This document shows, piece after piece, positions 1 through 8,497 of a DNA stretch of 64,000 nucleotides. Position numbers and translations under genes: made by a program. This stretch comes from Pontibacter chinhatensis. Its GTDB lineage: Bacteria; Bacteroidota; Bacteroidia; Cytophagales; Hymenobacteraceae. Under the pieces are notes generated by a model. It searched no databases, was not told the origin of the DNA, and saw only the letters and a list, made by a program, of their open reading frames with translations. The first letter of the stretch is position 1, and every line of letters starts with the position of its first letter. The DNA is taken from positions 434,001 through 498,000 of the forward strand of contig NZ_FOOT01000005.1 of assembly GCF_900113285.1 (NCBI RefSeq), given 5' to 3'.

Positions 1-1
1 G

Positions 2-172
2 ACCAGGAGCTTTGAGCCAAAGGCGCGCTTCTCCCACTTCTACATCGTGGCGTCTGGCCTGGAGCCGGGCGAGCAGGTGGTGTACGAAGGGGCCCAGACG
101 CTGCGCGAAGGAACCCTCATCACACCGGAGCTTATCCCGATGGACAGCCTTCTGGCTGCTACGCCAAGGTAG
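2..172 (+). CDS. RND efflux periplasmic adaptor, C-terminal end (partial)
   Basis: The first 57 codons in frame 2 are the end of a gene that begins before the window. The peptide contains GLEPGEQVVYEGAQTLREG, which is the last membrane-proximal beta segment typical of AcrA/MexA/HlyD-type periplasmic adaptors (a 'GL..GE.VV..G...LR.G' pattern). Such adaptors bridge an inner-membrane RND pump and an outer-membrane channel. The pump and the channel follow on the same strand, so the order adaptor-pump-channel is the standard tripartite operon. Only the C-terminus is visible, so substrate cannot be judged. Confidence 0.8.
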   Translation, partial: TRSFEPKARFSHFYIVASGLEPGEQVVYEGAQTLREGTLITPELIPMDSLLAATPR

Positions 173-370
173 GTTTTCCGGGTATGTAGACACCCGCTTC
201 TTGTGCAGGGGGCTTTGGCCGGGCGCTGTGTCGCACCGGACGGAGAACCTATGGCCGGTCGTGCCTGAGGCAGACCGTGCCAAACCTGTTGGGTTTACTC
301 GAGCGCCCTGCACGCATGTGTGCCGGCTGCCCCTGTGCGGCCGAAATTTTAGGTAATTAGACAATCATCC

Positions 371-3300
371 ATGTTAAAGATATTTATACAAAGGCCGGTG
401 CTCTCGCTGGTCATTTCCCTGATTATAGTGCTGCTGGGGGTTCTGTCGATCCTGAACCTGCCCGTGACGCAGTTCCCTGATATTGTACCGCCCTCCGTTA
501 CGGTTACTGCCAAGTATACCGGTGCCAATGCCGAAGTAAGTACCAATGCCGTGGCCACGCCGCTCGAGCGGGCCATCAACGGGGTGCCGGGCATGACCTA
601 CATGACCACTGTATCGAGTAACAACGGCGTGACGCTCATCCAGGTCTTTTTTGAAGTGGGCACCGACCCTGACCTGGCCGCTGTGAACGTGCAGAACCGT
701 GTAACTACCGTGCTCGACGAATTGCCCGAAGAGGTGATTAAGGCCGGTGTGACCACTGAGAAAGAGGTGAACAGCATGCTGCTCTACCTCAACCTGATGA
801 GCGACGACCCGAATGCCGACGAGGAGTTCGTGTACAACTTCGCTGACATTAACATCCTGCAGGAGCTCAAGCGTATCGACGGCGTGGGTTTCTGCGAGAT
901 CATGGGTAACCGCGAGTACTCCATGCGTGTGTGGCTCAAGCCCGACCGCCTGATGGCCTACGGCGTATCGCCTGACGAAGTGATTGAGGCCATCCGCGCC
1001 CAAAACGTGGAGGCTGCGCCGGGTAAAGCGGGTGAAAGCTCAGGCGGCAACGCCCAGATGCTGCAGTACGTGCTCCGTTACACCGGCAAGCTTTTCGAGC
1101 CTGCCCAGTACGAGAACATTGCCATCCGTGCGAAGGCTGACGGATCCGGTTCGGTGCTGCGCCTCAAAGACGTGGCTGACATTGAGTTTGGCGCCATGGA
1201 CTACGGCATGGTATCGAAAACGGATGGCCGTCCGTCGGCTTCCATCATGATCAAGCAGCGCCCGGGCTCCAATGCTAAGGAGGTAATCGAGAATGTGAAG
1301 CTGAAGATGGCCGAGTTGGAGGAGACTTCCTTCCCGCCGAGCATGAAGTATAACCTGGCTTATGACGTATCCCGCTTCCTCGACGCCTCTATGTCTGCCG
1401 TACTCATCACCCTGATTGAGGCCTTTATCCTGGTGTCTATCGTGGTGTTCATCTTCCTGCAGGACTGGCGCTCCACGCTAATACCTATTCTGGCGGTTCC
1501 GGTATCACTGGTGGGCACTTTCTTCTTTATGGACATGTTCGACTTCTCGATAAACCTGCTCACGCTGTTTGCGCTGGTGCTGGCCATCGGTATTGTCGTC
1601 GATAACGCCATTGTGGTGGTGGAGGCCGTGCACAGCAAGATGCACGAAAAAAGGATGAATGCCCGCGAGGCTACGCTCGAAGCGATGGGCGAGATCAGCG
1701 GTGCGATTATCGCTATTACGCTGGTGATGTCGGCGGTGTTTGTGCCGGTGGCGATGATGACGGGGCCGGTGGGAATCTTCTACCGTCAGTTCTCGCTCAC
1801 ACTGGCCATTTCGATTGTGATCTCCGGTATCAACGCCCTCACGCTCACGCCGGCTCTTTGCGCCCTCATGCTGAAAGTAGACCACAACCAGCACAGGAAG
1901 CAAAGCCTGCTGCAGCGCTTCTTCGGCAAGTTTAACATCGGTTATGGCAAAGTGGAAAATGGCTACAAGGGCCTTATTCTGCGCATTGCCGGCCGCCGAA
2001 TGGTGACGCTGGGCATCCTGCTGGTGTTCGTGCTCGGTACCTGGGGTATCACCCGCATCCTGCCGACAGGCTTTATCCCGACCGAAGACCAGGGGATGAT
2101 TTACGTGAACGTGACCGCGCCGGCAGGCGCCACCGTGGAGCGTACCGAGTATGTGCTGGACCAGGTGCAGAAAGCCGCTGAGGAGATTGAGGCGGTGGAG
2201 AACGTGTCGACCCTGGCGGGCTTCAGTTTGCTGACCGATGCGGCCGGCGCCTCTTACGGCATGGGCATGATCAACCTCAAGTCCTGGGACGACCGCACCG
2301 AGTCGGTGGATGATATCATTGCCCAGCTCACCGAGAAAACCGCCTACCTGAAAGACGCCAGCATTGAGTATTTCCCGCCGCCAACCGTGCCGGGCTTCGG
2401 TAACTCGAGCGGCTTTGAGCTGCGCCTGCTGGCCCGCGATAAAACCGCCACACTCAGCGAGACTGCCGAGGTAACGAACCAGTTTGTGCAGGCCATGCAG
2501 CAGGCGCCGGAGGTGAGCAGCGCCTTCACCAACTTCGATGCCAGCTTCCCGCAGTACCTGATTCACGTGGACCAGGACCTGGCGGCTAAAAACGGCGTCA
2601 CCGTGGACAATGCCATGAGCACCCTGCAGACGCTGATGGGTAGCTACTACGCCTCTAACTTTATTCGTTTCGGGCAGATGTACAAAGTGATGGTGCAGGC
2701 CTCGCCTGACTACCGCAGCAAGCCGGAGGATGTGCTGAAGATGTTTGTGAAAAACAAGTGGGGCGAGATGGTACCGTTCTCAGCTTTCGTGTCGCTGGAG
2801 CGTGTGTACGGGCCGGAGCAGCTCACCCGCTACAACATGTATACTTCGGCCATGATCAACGGAAGTGCTGCGCCAGGGTATAGCAGCGGCGACGCCATCA
2901 AAGCCATCGAGCGCGTGGCAGAGGAGAATTTGCCGAGAGGCTATACTTACGAGTGGTCCGGCATGACGCGCGAGGAGATTCTTTCTGGCAACCAGACGGT
3001 TTTCATCTTCATCGTCTGCCTGCTCTTTGTATACCTGCTGCTGGCCGGTCAGTATGAAAGCTTCCTGCTGCCGCTGCCGGTAATCCTGTCGCTGCCGACG
3101 GGTATTTTTGGTGCCTTCCTGTCGCTGCAGCTGCTGGGCCTGCAGAACAACATCTACGCGCAGGTGGCCCTCGTGATGCTCATCGGTTTGCTGGGTAAGA
3201 ACGCCATCCTGATTGTGGAATTTGCCATCCAGCGGCAAAAGGAGGGGCGCACCGTGCTGCAGGCCGCCGTGGATGGTGCCGTGTCACGATTCCGTCCGAT

Positions 3301-3517
3301 TCTGATGACCTCGTTGGCATTTGTGGCCGGTCTTATTCCGCTGACAATCGCCACCGGGGCGGGTGCCATGGGTAACCGCTCGATTGGTACGGCTGCTGCA
3401 GGCGGTATGCTCATAGGGACCATCTTCGGTGTCGTGATCATCCCTGGCCTGTACGTGCTGTTTGCCTCCATCGGGAAGGGCAAGAAGAAAAAGAAAGAAG
3501 TGTTGGCCACGGCCTAA
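371..3517 (+). CDS. RND family multidrug efflux pump, HAE1/AcrB type
   Basis: This 1048-residue protein has the full length and layout of a hydrophobe/amphiphile efflux pump: an N-terminal membrane helix near residues 10-30, a large periplasmic loop, a central bundle of helices, a second periplasmic loop from about residue 560, and a C-terminal bundle followed by a Lys-rich tail. The N-terminus MLKIFIQRPVLSLVISL and the motif PVTQFPDI are typical of the family. In the proton relay, D411 and K943 match AcrB D407 and K940, but the residue after D411 is Asn (VVDNAIVVVE) where AcrB has a second Asp. The pump exports drugs from the inner membrane and periplasm using the proton gradient. It lies between the adaptor end and a TolC-like gene. 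Confidence 0.95.
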   Translation: MLKIFIQRPVLSLVISLIIVLLGVLSILNLPVTQFPDIVPPSVTVTAKYTGANAEVSTNAVATPLERAINGVPGMTYMTTVSSNNGVTLIQVFFEVGTDPDLAAVNVQNRVTTVLDELPEEVIKAGVTTEKEVNSMLLYLNLMSDDPNADEEFVYNFADINILQELKRIDGVGFCEIMGNREYSMRVWLKPDRLMAYGVSPDEVIEAIRAQNVEAAPGKAGESSGGNAQMLQYVLRYTGKLFEPAQYENIAIRAKADGSGSVLRLKDVADIEFGAMDYGMVSKTDGRPSASIMIKQRPGSNAKEVIENVKLKMAELEETSFPPSMKYNLAYDVSRFLDASMSAVLITLIEAFILVSIVVFIFLQDWRSTLIPILAVPVSLVGTFFFMDMFDFSINLLTLFALVLAIGIVVDNAIVVVEAVHSKMHEKRMNAREATLEAMGEISGAIIAITLVMSAVFVPVAMMTGPVGIFYRQFSLTLAISIVISGINALTLTPALCALMLKVDHNQHRKQSLLQRFFGKFNIGYGKVENGYKGLILRIAGRRMVTLGILLVFVLGTWGITRILPTGFIPTEDQGMIYVNVTAPAGATVERTEYVLDQVQKAAEEIEAVENVSTLAGFSLLTDAAGASYGMGMINLKSWDDRTESVDDIIAQLTEKTAYLKDASIEYFPPPTVPGFGNSSGFELRLLARDKTATLSETAEVTNQFVQAMQQAPEVSSAFTNFDASFPQYLIHVDQDLAAKNGVTVDNAMSTLQTLMGSYYASNFIRFGQMYKVMVQASPDYRSKPEDVLKMFVKNKWGEMVPFSAFVSLERVYGPEQLTRYNMYTSAMINGSAAPGYSSGDAIKAIERVAEENLPRGYTYEWSGMTREEILSGNQTVFIFIVCLLFVYLLLAGQYESFLLPLPVILSLPTGIFGAFLSLQLLGLQNNIYAQVALVMLIGLLGKNAILIVEFAIQRQKEGRTVLQAAVDGAVSRFRPILMTSLAFVAGLIPLTIATGAGAMGNRSIGTAAAGGMLIGTIFGVVIIPGLYVLFASIGKGKKKKKEVLATA

Positions 3518-3552
3518 GCCTTCGGATGTTTTATCAAATTGATTTTGCAACC

Positions 3553-5004
3553 ATGCATTTATATAGAAGCTTTTTAAAAACCATACCTTGCCTCTTGCTG
3601 CTGGTACTGCTGGGAGCCTGTAAGGCCATCGAGCCTGCACAGCTGCCGGCTGCAGCGACCATGCCTGCCACCTTTGGCAGCAACGCCGACTCCGCCAGCC
3701 TGGGCGATATGCGCTGGCGCGATTTCTTCAAAGACGAGCACCTGGTGCGCCTGATCGATACGGCGCTGCACAACAACCCGGATGTGCTGGCAGCGGCGCA
3801 GCAGATAGAAATGGCCAGAGCCACTGTGCTGCAAACGCGGGGAGCCCGTTTGCCGCAGGTTTCGGCCGTGGGAGCCGCAGGCGTAGATCGCTATGGCAAG
3901 TATACCATGACCGGTGTTGGGAACTTCGATACCAACCTGTCACCGAACATTTCTGAAGACCAGAAAGTGGCGCAGCCGCATGTGCCGGAGTATTTCCTGG
4001 GCCTTCGCAGCTCCTGGGAGATCGACCTCTGGGGCAAGTTGCGGCAATCCAGAAAGGCCGCTGTTACCCGCCTGCTCGCCTCCGAAAAAGGCAGGCAGCT
4101 GGTTACTACTTCGCTGGTGGCCGATGTGGCCAACCTATACTACCAGCTGCTCTCGCTCGATAATGAACTGGCCATCCTGGACCGCAACATTGCCCTGCAG
4201 GAAAGAGCCCTGGAGCTGGTACGTATTCAGAAAGAAGGGGGCAGGGCCACGGAGTTGGCTGTAAAGCAGTTTGCTGCCCAGTTGCTGAACACGCAGGCTT
4301 TGAAGGCGGAGAAAGCGCAGGAGATCACGGAAACAGAGAACCAGCTGAACCGCCTGCTGGGGCGCCACCCGCAGCCGATTGCGCGGGGGGCCTCGCTGGT
4401 GGAGCAGGAGCTGCCGGAGCAGGTGCAGGCCGGTGTGCCGAGCGACCTATTGCGCCGCAGGCCCGACATTCAGCAGGCAGAGCTGGAGCTGCAGGCCACG
4501 AAGGCCGATGTGGCCGCAGCCCGTGCTGCCTTCCTGCCTGCCCTCACGCTCAACCCCTATGTGGGCTATAACGCCTTCGACGCTTCCCTGCTGTTTAAGC
4601 CAGCTTCACTGGCTTACGGAGTGCTGGGCGGACTGTCGGCGCCTTTGCTCAACCGCAGCAACATCCGGGCTGATTTACGGCGTGCCGACGCTGGTAAACT
4701 TCAGGCCTTCGCGGCCTACCAGGGCGCCGTGCTGACGGGAGTGCAGGAGGTGATGACCAACCTGCGCGGCATTGAGAATTTCCGGCAGGCGGCTGATCTG
4801 AAACAGGAAGAGGTGGAGGTGCTGCAGGAGGCTGTTGGAACGGCCAACGATCTCTATGCGGCCGGCTACGCCAGCTACCTCGAGATCATCACAGCACAGC
4901 GCAGCGTACTCGAAGCCGAGCTGCACCTGACCAATACCCGCAAAAACATACTCCAGTCTACGGTAGCACTCTACCGCGCCCTCGGCGGCGGCTGGCAGGA
5001 ATAA
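3553..5004 (+). CDS. TolC-like outer membrane efflux lipoprotein (NodT family)
   Basis: The protein is the outer-membrane channel of the tripartite pump. It has two outer-membrane-efflux-protein repeats rich in long coiled-coil helices, and the segment LLRRRPDIQQAELELQA, a hallmark of NodT/OprM-type channels. I chose the start at 3553 because MHLYRSFLKTIPCLLLLVLLGAC forms a clean lipoprotein signal with the acylated Cys at residue 23. An ATG at 3526 would add nine residues in front of the signal. The gene starts 35 bases after the pump and ends before a strong terminator, so it closes the operon. Confidence 0.92.
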   Translation: MHLYRSFLKTIPCLLLLVLLGACKAIEPAQLPAAATMPATFGSNADSASLGDMRWRDFFKDEHLVRLIDTALHNNPDVLAAAQQIEMARATVLQTRGARLPQVSAVGAAGVDRYGKYTMTGVGNFDTNLSPNISEDQKVAQPHVPEYFLGLRSSWEIDLWGKLRQSRKAAVTRLLASEKGRQLVTTSLVADVANLYYQLLSLDNELAILDRNIALQERALELVRIQKEGGRATELAVKQFAAQLLNTQALKAEKAQEITETENQLNRLLGRHPQPIARGASLVEQELPEQVQAGVPSDLLRRRPDIQQAELELQATKADVAAARAAFLPALTLNPYVGYNAFDASLLFKPASLAYGVLGGLSAPLLNRSNIRADLRRADAGKLQAFAAYQGAVLTGVQEVMTNLRGIENFRQAADLKQEEVEVLQEAVGTANDLYAAGYASYLEIITAQRSVLEAELHLTNTRKNILQSTVALYRALGGGWQE

Positions 5005-5036
5005 GCGAAGTATAGACAGGGCTGATTGTTAACAGC

Positions 5037-5075
5037 AAAGCCGCAGACGGACCTTCCGCTGCGGCTTTGTTTTTT
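5037..5075 (+). terminator. Rho-independent terminator of the RND efflux operon
   Basis: A perfect 10-bp inverted repeat, AAAGCCGCAG and CTGCGGCTTT, surrounds a short loop and is followed by a T run. It lies 33 bases after the channel stop codon. Confidence 0.85.
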
Positions 5076-5084
5076 GAGTCTGTG

Positions 5085-5278
5085 AGTTGGTTGTACAACG
5101 AGCGTTTGAAGTATAGAGTATTACGTAGTGGCTAAAACTGGAGTGGTGGCAGCAATATCACGGCAGTTTATACTTTGCAACGTATACTTTCACGCACCGC
5201 CATCAAACCAAAGTATAAACCCCGCGCCCGACCTCAACTAAAAAGTATAACTTCGGTTTACAAAGTATAGATAACATC
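5085..5278. repeat. Cluster of AAGTATA words
   Basis: Between the efflux terminator and the next gene I count six copies of AAGTATA or its complement TATACTT in about 200 bases, in both orientations (for example AAGTATAG, TATACTTT, AAGTATAAA). Chance expectation for a 7-mer on both strands is well below 0.1. The same word is spread through the entire window. Confidence 0.7.
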
Positions 5279-5286
5279 AAACAGCC

Positions 5287-5568
5287 ATGACGACAACCTA
5301 TAAACCCATCGACCGGACTTTTTTTGACCACCTGAAGGCGTTGGCTGATAGCAGGGCAGGGGTGAGGCTGCAGTACTACACCGACATCCGGGAGTTCATC
5401 ACGCAGTTCGCGACCCTAAAAGGGCTGGCTACCAAAGGAGAAGAGGAGTACCTGTTGCTGGCAAGTGGCGAGGAGGTGCGGCTCGACAGAATTGTGCGTG
5501 TGGATGACAAGCCTGCACCCGGCTACGACGAGGATTACTTTCAGTGCGATATCGGCCCCGGGGCCTAG
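5287..5568 (+). CDS. Rof-like (Rho-binding antiterminator) small protein
   Basis: This 93-residue protein resembles the Rof family. It starts with Y-x-P-I-D, has an early helical segment FFDHLKALAD, and then shows the pattern TKGEEEYLLLASGEEVRLDRIV, like the E. coli Rof segment where a beta hairpin ends in 'LRLDKI'. Rof binds the Rho factor and reduces termination. Residues 1-12 and 45-75 carry the similarity; the middle is divergent. The gene converges on the GAF protein gene with a 4-base overlap of stop regions. It could instead be an unrelated small Sm-like fold; the assignment is by pattern only. Confidence 0.5.
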   Translation: MTTTYKPIDRTFFDHLKALADSRAGVRLQYYTDIREFITQFATLKGLATKGEEEYLLLASGEEVRLDRIVRVDDKPAPGYDEDYFQCDIGPGA

Positions 5569-6083
5569 AGCTTCATCAGTTTGATCTCTTCCTCTATGGC
5601 AGGGCTGAGGACCATGATCAGGTGCTCGGCAAAGGCGGCATTGGCTATCTGTTTGTCATCCATCAACACAATCAGGCCAATCGGGTCGTTCTCCTCAGAC
5701 AAAAGCATGGAGCCCAGGTAGCTGGTAACTCCCATCTTGTCCAAGTCCTCATCCTCCGGAAACGAGGCTGCAACATCAAAGGGGTAGTAGCAAAAACGCT
5801 GACACATGGTTTCTTCGCAGGGGGTGCCTTTGAGGGAGTACGTAAAGTTATCCTGGAGTTTGCCATCTTCCATCATCACCAGTGTATGCACATTTTGCAT
5901 ATCATCCGATAAACGGCCTATCAGCACGTGTTTAGCGCCAGTATGTTTCGTGATAAAAGCAGCTATTTCAGACAAGGTTTCATGGTGTCTCCCTTTCTCA
6001 CACATAACCAAGGCCGCCTCCAATACCTCCTCTTCCTCCTGCCCAGGCACATACTGCCAGTAGTGTATTTGTCTATACTCCAT
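5565..6083 (-). CDS. GAF domain protein
   Basis: The 172-residue protein is essentially one GAF domain. Typical features are the segment YSLKGTPCEETMCQRFCYYP, followed by VAASFPEDEDLDKMGVTSYLGS and then DPIGLIVLMDD, which match the core strands of GAF sensor domains (TPCe..., FPeD..L..mgv.sYlG, G.piGll...d). GAF domains bind small ligands or chromophores and signal to attached or partner domains. No output domain is attached here, so this is a stand-alone sensor. Several Cys residues near the ligand pocket (TPC, MCQRFC) could be redox-active, which is inference. Confidence 0.75.
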   Translation of the reverse strand: MEYRQIHYWQYVPGQEEEEVLEAALVMCEKGRHHETLSEIAAFITKHTGAKHVLIGRLSDDMQNVHTLVMMEDGKLQDNFTYSLKGTPCEETMCQRFCYYPFDVAASFPEDEDLDKMGVTSYLGSMLLSEENDPIGLIVLMDDKQIANAAFAEHLIMVLSPAIEEEIKLMKL

Positions 6084-6517
6084 CGGGAAATATAATAATA
6101 GCAGGCGAAATTACTAAATTATTAGGGAAGAGGGTGATGCAGCTAAGCGAAAAGAATGTTATTAATGGCCAGTATACGTTTTAAGACTGTGAATAACCCC
6201 ATCAGCGGTTTTTTAAGTATAGCCCAGTGTCCCAGCCAGCAGCAGCCCCCGACCATACAGTGAGGCAAAAAGACCGGGAGGATAAACTCAACGTACAGAA
6301 GCCGTTATACTCATCCGGTCATCCCTTTTTTTGAAACGAAGGGCAAAAGGATATTTAGGTTTAAAGGCAGTTTTACAAAGCAGTAGCGAAGCATACACAA
6401 GTATAGCTAAATACGTATACAGCCGTAATGCTATACTAACAGGGAGCTGCACAGGCGCTGCACCTTCCTGATGCAGGGGCAAGTATACATAAAAGCGGCG
6501 CTGGCCGTTAATCAAAC
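6084..6517. other. Intergenic region without a supported gene
   Basis: This 430-base stretch between two divergently read genes holds several AAGTATA words. An 80-codon open frame on the minus strand (6288-6530) overlaps the following lipoprotein start and lacks recognisable features, so I do not call it. No terminator or known RNA was seen. Confidence 0.5.
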
Positions 6518-7075
6518 ATGGGTAACGCAAAAATGAGGTCTATCTTTCTGCTACTGTTGCTACTGCTGGGCTCCTGCGCTACCCAACGCCAGGCCAACAC
6601 ACCCCCCGAAGTGAGCCCGGAGGAAAAGCAGGAGGCGCAAAGCCAGCATGCCGCGCAGCAGAATGGTCTGGCAGGGCAGGGTGGCGTATACCGGCCCCGG
6701 TTTTACCCACCGGCTATTTATACGTTACCAGCCCTGCTGCCCGTCAGATCTCAGGTTCAGCCGCTCCATACTTTCGGGCCGTTCCCTAGTCCGGGCCAAT
6801 ACAAGCCTTGCCAGCAGTGCCCAACCCAGCCTCTTGTGCAAACCGTGTACCTGCCTGATACCCTGCGCCTGGACTCGCTGAACCGGGAGCTAAAGGTGGA
6901 GCGACTGGCTAACGTAGCCCTGCGGGATCGGCTGCAGAGCACGGAGGCGGACCGCGATTACTGGCGCGAAATGAACCGGAAAAAGCGCTGGGCCATTATC
7001 GCGATGGTTATTTTCGCGGTGCTCTACATCCTCTTCAGGGTGCTGGCCGCGCGGGTGCGGGAGTCGGAGGAATAA
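6518..7075 (+). CDS. Lipoprotein with coiled coil and C-terminal membrane helix
   Basis: The protein of 185 residues begins with a lipoprotein signal ending at Cys20 (LLLLLLLGSC). A Pro/Gln-rich middle follows, then a charged helical segment (about residues 110-152, with leucines spaced like a coiled coil), one membrane helix at about 157-177, and a short charged tail. An alternative start at 6533 removes five residues. A lipid anchor at one end and a membrane helix at the other is an unusual combination: the protein could span the periplasm between the two membranes. I do not recognise the family; the function is unknown. Confidence 0.7.
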   Translation: MGNAKMRSIFLLLLLLLGSCATQRQANTPPEVSPEEKQEAQSQHAAQQNGLAGQGGVYRPRFYPPAIYTLPALLPVRSQVQPLHTFGPFPSPGQYKPCQQCPTQPLVQTVYLPDTLRLDSLNRELKVERLANVALRDRLQSTEADRDYWREMNRKKRWAIIAMVIFAVLYILFRVLAARVRESEE

Positions 7076-7196
7076 GGTCCGTAACAGCATCATCCGGCAA
7101 GTATAAACCCTGCCCCAGGTATGGTTTTGTAAACCACTCGGCCTCTCCCTCGTTTAAAAAGGTACTGTATTTATTAACCTAAAAGTAAAGAAAGCT

Positions 7197-8069
7197 ATGG
7201 ACAGACGAGAAAGAGAGCATTACGACGACAATGACCGTGATTTTAACCGCAATGCCGGCTATGACAGGAACGATGAGCACTACCACAGGGCCCGCAACCT
7301 GACGAATGAGTTTGAGCGGCACTACCAGCACGATCACGGACGTGGCGAACAGCCCATCCGGCGCAGCTACCACGAGGGCAACGACCTGGGGGATATGTAC
7401 GAACGCCGCATGCAGGAATCCGGCCGTTCCGGCTGGAACACCGGTCGGGAGCATGAGGAGAGCAGAAGCGGCAACAGAAACTTTAACCGCAGCATGAGCA
7501 GCGAGCGCGACCGCTTCGGCAACTACCAGGATGACTACCGTGATATTAGGCACATGGGCAGCAGCGACCGGAACCCCAACCAAGGCGGCTGGCAAAGCAA
7601 TTGGAGAGACAACCCGAACCGTGGTGACGTACAGCGCGGCTACGGCATCTCCGACTACGCCGGCACCTCCGACCGCTACAATACCCTCGGCAGCGACAGC
7701 AACCGTGGCAGCTACAGCCAATCTGGCTCGCGCGGCCAGTATGGCAGCGAGCGCTACGGCGGAGGCATGGGCGATAATTTCCCGACCTCTAACCGTGGTG
7801 TGCCCGACACGACCTATGGCATGGGCAGCTCCTCCGACAGCTATGGCACCGGAAGCTCCTATGGTGGCAGCAATTATGGCGGCGGCACCGGCTACTCCGG
7901 CGGACACCGGGGCGGATCCTTTGGCAACAGCAGCTATGGCAGCTCTTCGGGTAACTACGGAGGCTACGGCTCCATGGGCAGCGGAACATACGGGGGGCGC
8001 AGCAGCTACGGCCGCGACCGGACCTCTCATAATTCCGACCGGGGTACGAATGAACTAGGTGGCTTTTAA
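7197..8069 (+). CDS. Disordered low-complexity protein rich in Gly, Ser, Tyr, Asn, Arg
   Basis: The 290-residue protein has no hydrophobic core. The first half is rich in charged residues, Arg, Asn and His (RNLTNEFERHYQHDHGRG). The second half is built of short SYG, GGYG, GSSYGG and GSGTYGG units, resembling eukaryotic prion-like low-complexity domains. There is no signal peptide or membrane helix, so it is probably cytoplasmic. The opposite frame is also open but is an Ala/Val-rich shadow. A terminator follows at 8246. Related Bacteroidota proteins are annotated only as hypothetical; a stress, nucleic-acid or surface role cannot be decided from sequence. Confidence 0.75.
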   Translation: MDRREREHYDDNDRDFNRNAGYDRNDEHYHRARNLTNEFERHYQHDHGRGEQPIRRSYHEGNDLGDMYERRMQESGRSGWNTGREHEESRSGNRNFNRSMSSERDRFGNYQDDYRDIRHMGSSDRNPNQGGWQSNWRDNPNRGDVQRGYGISDYAGTSDRYNTLGSDSNRGSYSQSGSRGQYGSERYGGGMGDNFPTSNRGVPDTTYGMGSSSDSYGTGSSYGGSNYGGGTGYSGGHRGGSFGNSSYGSSSGNYGGYGSMGSGTYGGRSSYGRDRTSHNSDRGTNELGGF

Positions 8070-8245
8070 GTAAGTATATTTTGCTGGCCGCTGCTTCGTG
8101 TGGCGGCAGGCAAAGTTTAATCTCTCTCTAAAACTATCCTGAAGGAGACCAGAAACTATGCTACATTAATGCAGATGGTAGCGTGGTAAGAGAGAAAGAT
8201 GATAAGAAGCACAAGAACTGAATGCTTTTGTACATACAGCAGAAG

Positions 8246-8276
8246 GGGCAGCCACTAGCAGGCTGCCCCTTTTTTG
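8246..8276 (+). terminator. Rho-independent terminator
   Basis: GGGGCAGCC and GGCTGCCCC form a 9-bp perfect stem around ACTAGCA, followed by six T. It would end transcription of the low-complexity protein gene. Confidence 0.85.
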
Positions 8277-8331
8277 TTGGTTATACTGCCGCTGGACCAG
8301 TTATTTATACTTTATTATTCAAGCTACGATT

Positions 8332-8453
8332 CACCCACCCCTAACCCCTCCCAAGAGGGGATTTACTTTTCACTTACATAAACTCCCCTCCTCTGGACTA
8401 CCGAGAACGAGAGTTCGAAGGTAGCGAGCGCAGCTCTAGGGGTGGGTTTGCAC
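8332..8453. repeat. Dispersed CCCCTAACCCCTCC / GGGGTGGG repeat (family B)
   Basis: The element starts with CCCACCCCTAACCCCTCCC, contains AACTCCCCTCCTCTGGACTA and GCGAGCGCAGCTCT, and ends with AGGGGTGGGTTT, so the outer ends are inverted copies of each other. Closely similar pieces recur near 29.0-29.4, 43.4-43.6, 51.4-51.6 and 58.9-59.1 kb, always between genes. Confidence 0.75.
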
Positions 8454-8497
8454 CTTCACCAAAGAAAATCGCACTTAGCATTTTATACTTTCCGGGC

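Noticed and set aside
1505..2566. Minus-strand frame of 353 codons inside the RND pump gene
   Set aside because: It is His/Arg-rich and lies fully within a well-supported pump gene; a shadow of GC-rich codons.
6288..6530. Minus-strand 80-codon frame with a hydrophobic stretch
   Set aside because: It overlaps the start of the lipoprotein gene, shows no recognisable start context or motif, and the hydrophobic part comes from AT-rich DNA with AAGTATA words.
7179..8030. Long minus-strand frame opposite the low-complexity protein (283 codons, Ala/Val-rich)
   Set aside because: Its composition is what the complement of Gly/Ser/Tyr/Asn codons gives. It has no domain, and the terminator at 8246 fits the plus-strand gene.
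8132..8221. Short plus-strand peptide-like reading YPEGDQKLCYINADGSVVRE
   Set aside because: It looks protein-like, but no ATG, GTG or TTG start follows the upstream TAA, and the piece is under 30 codons.
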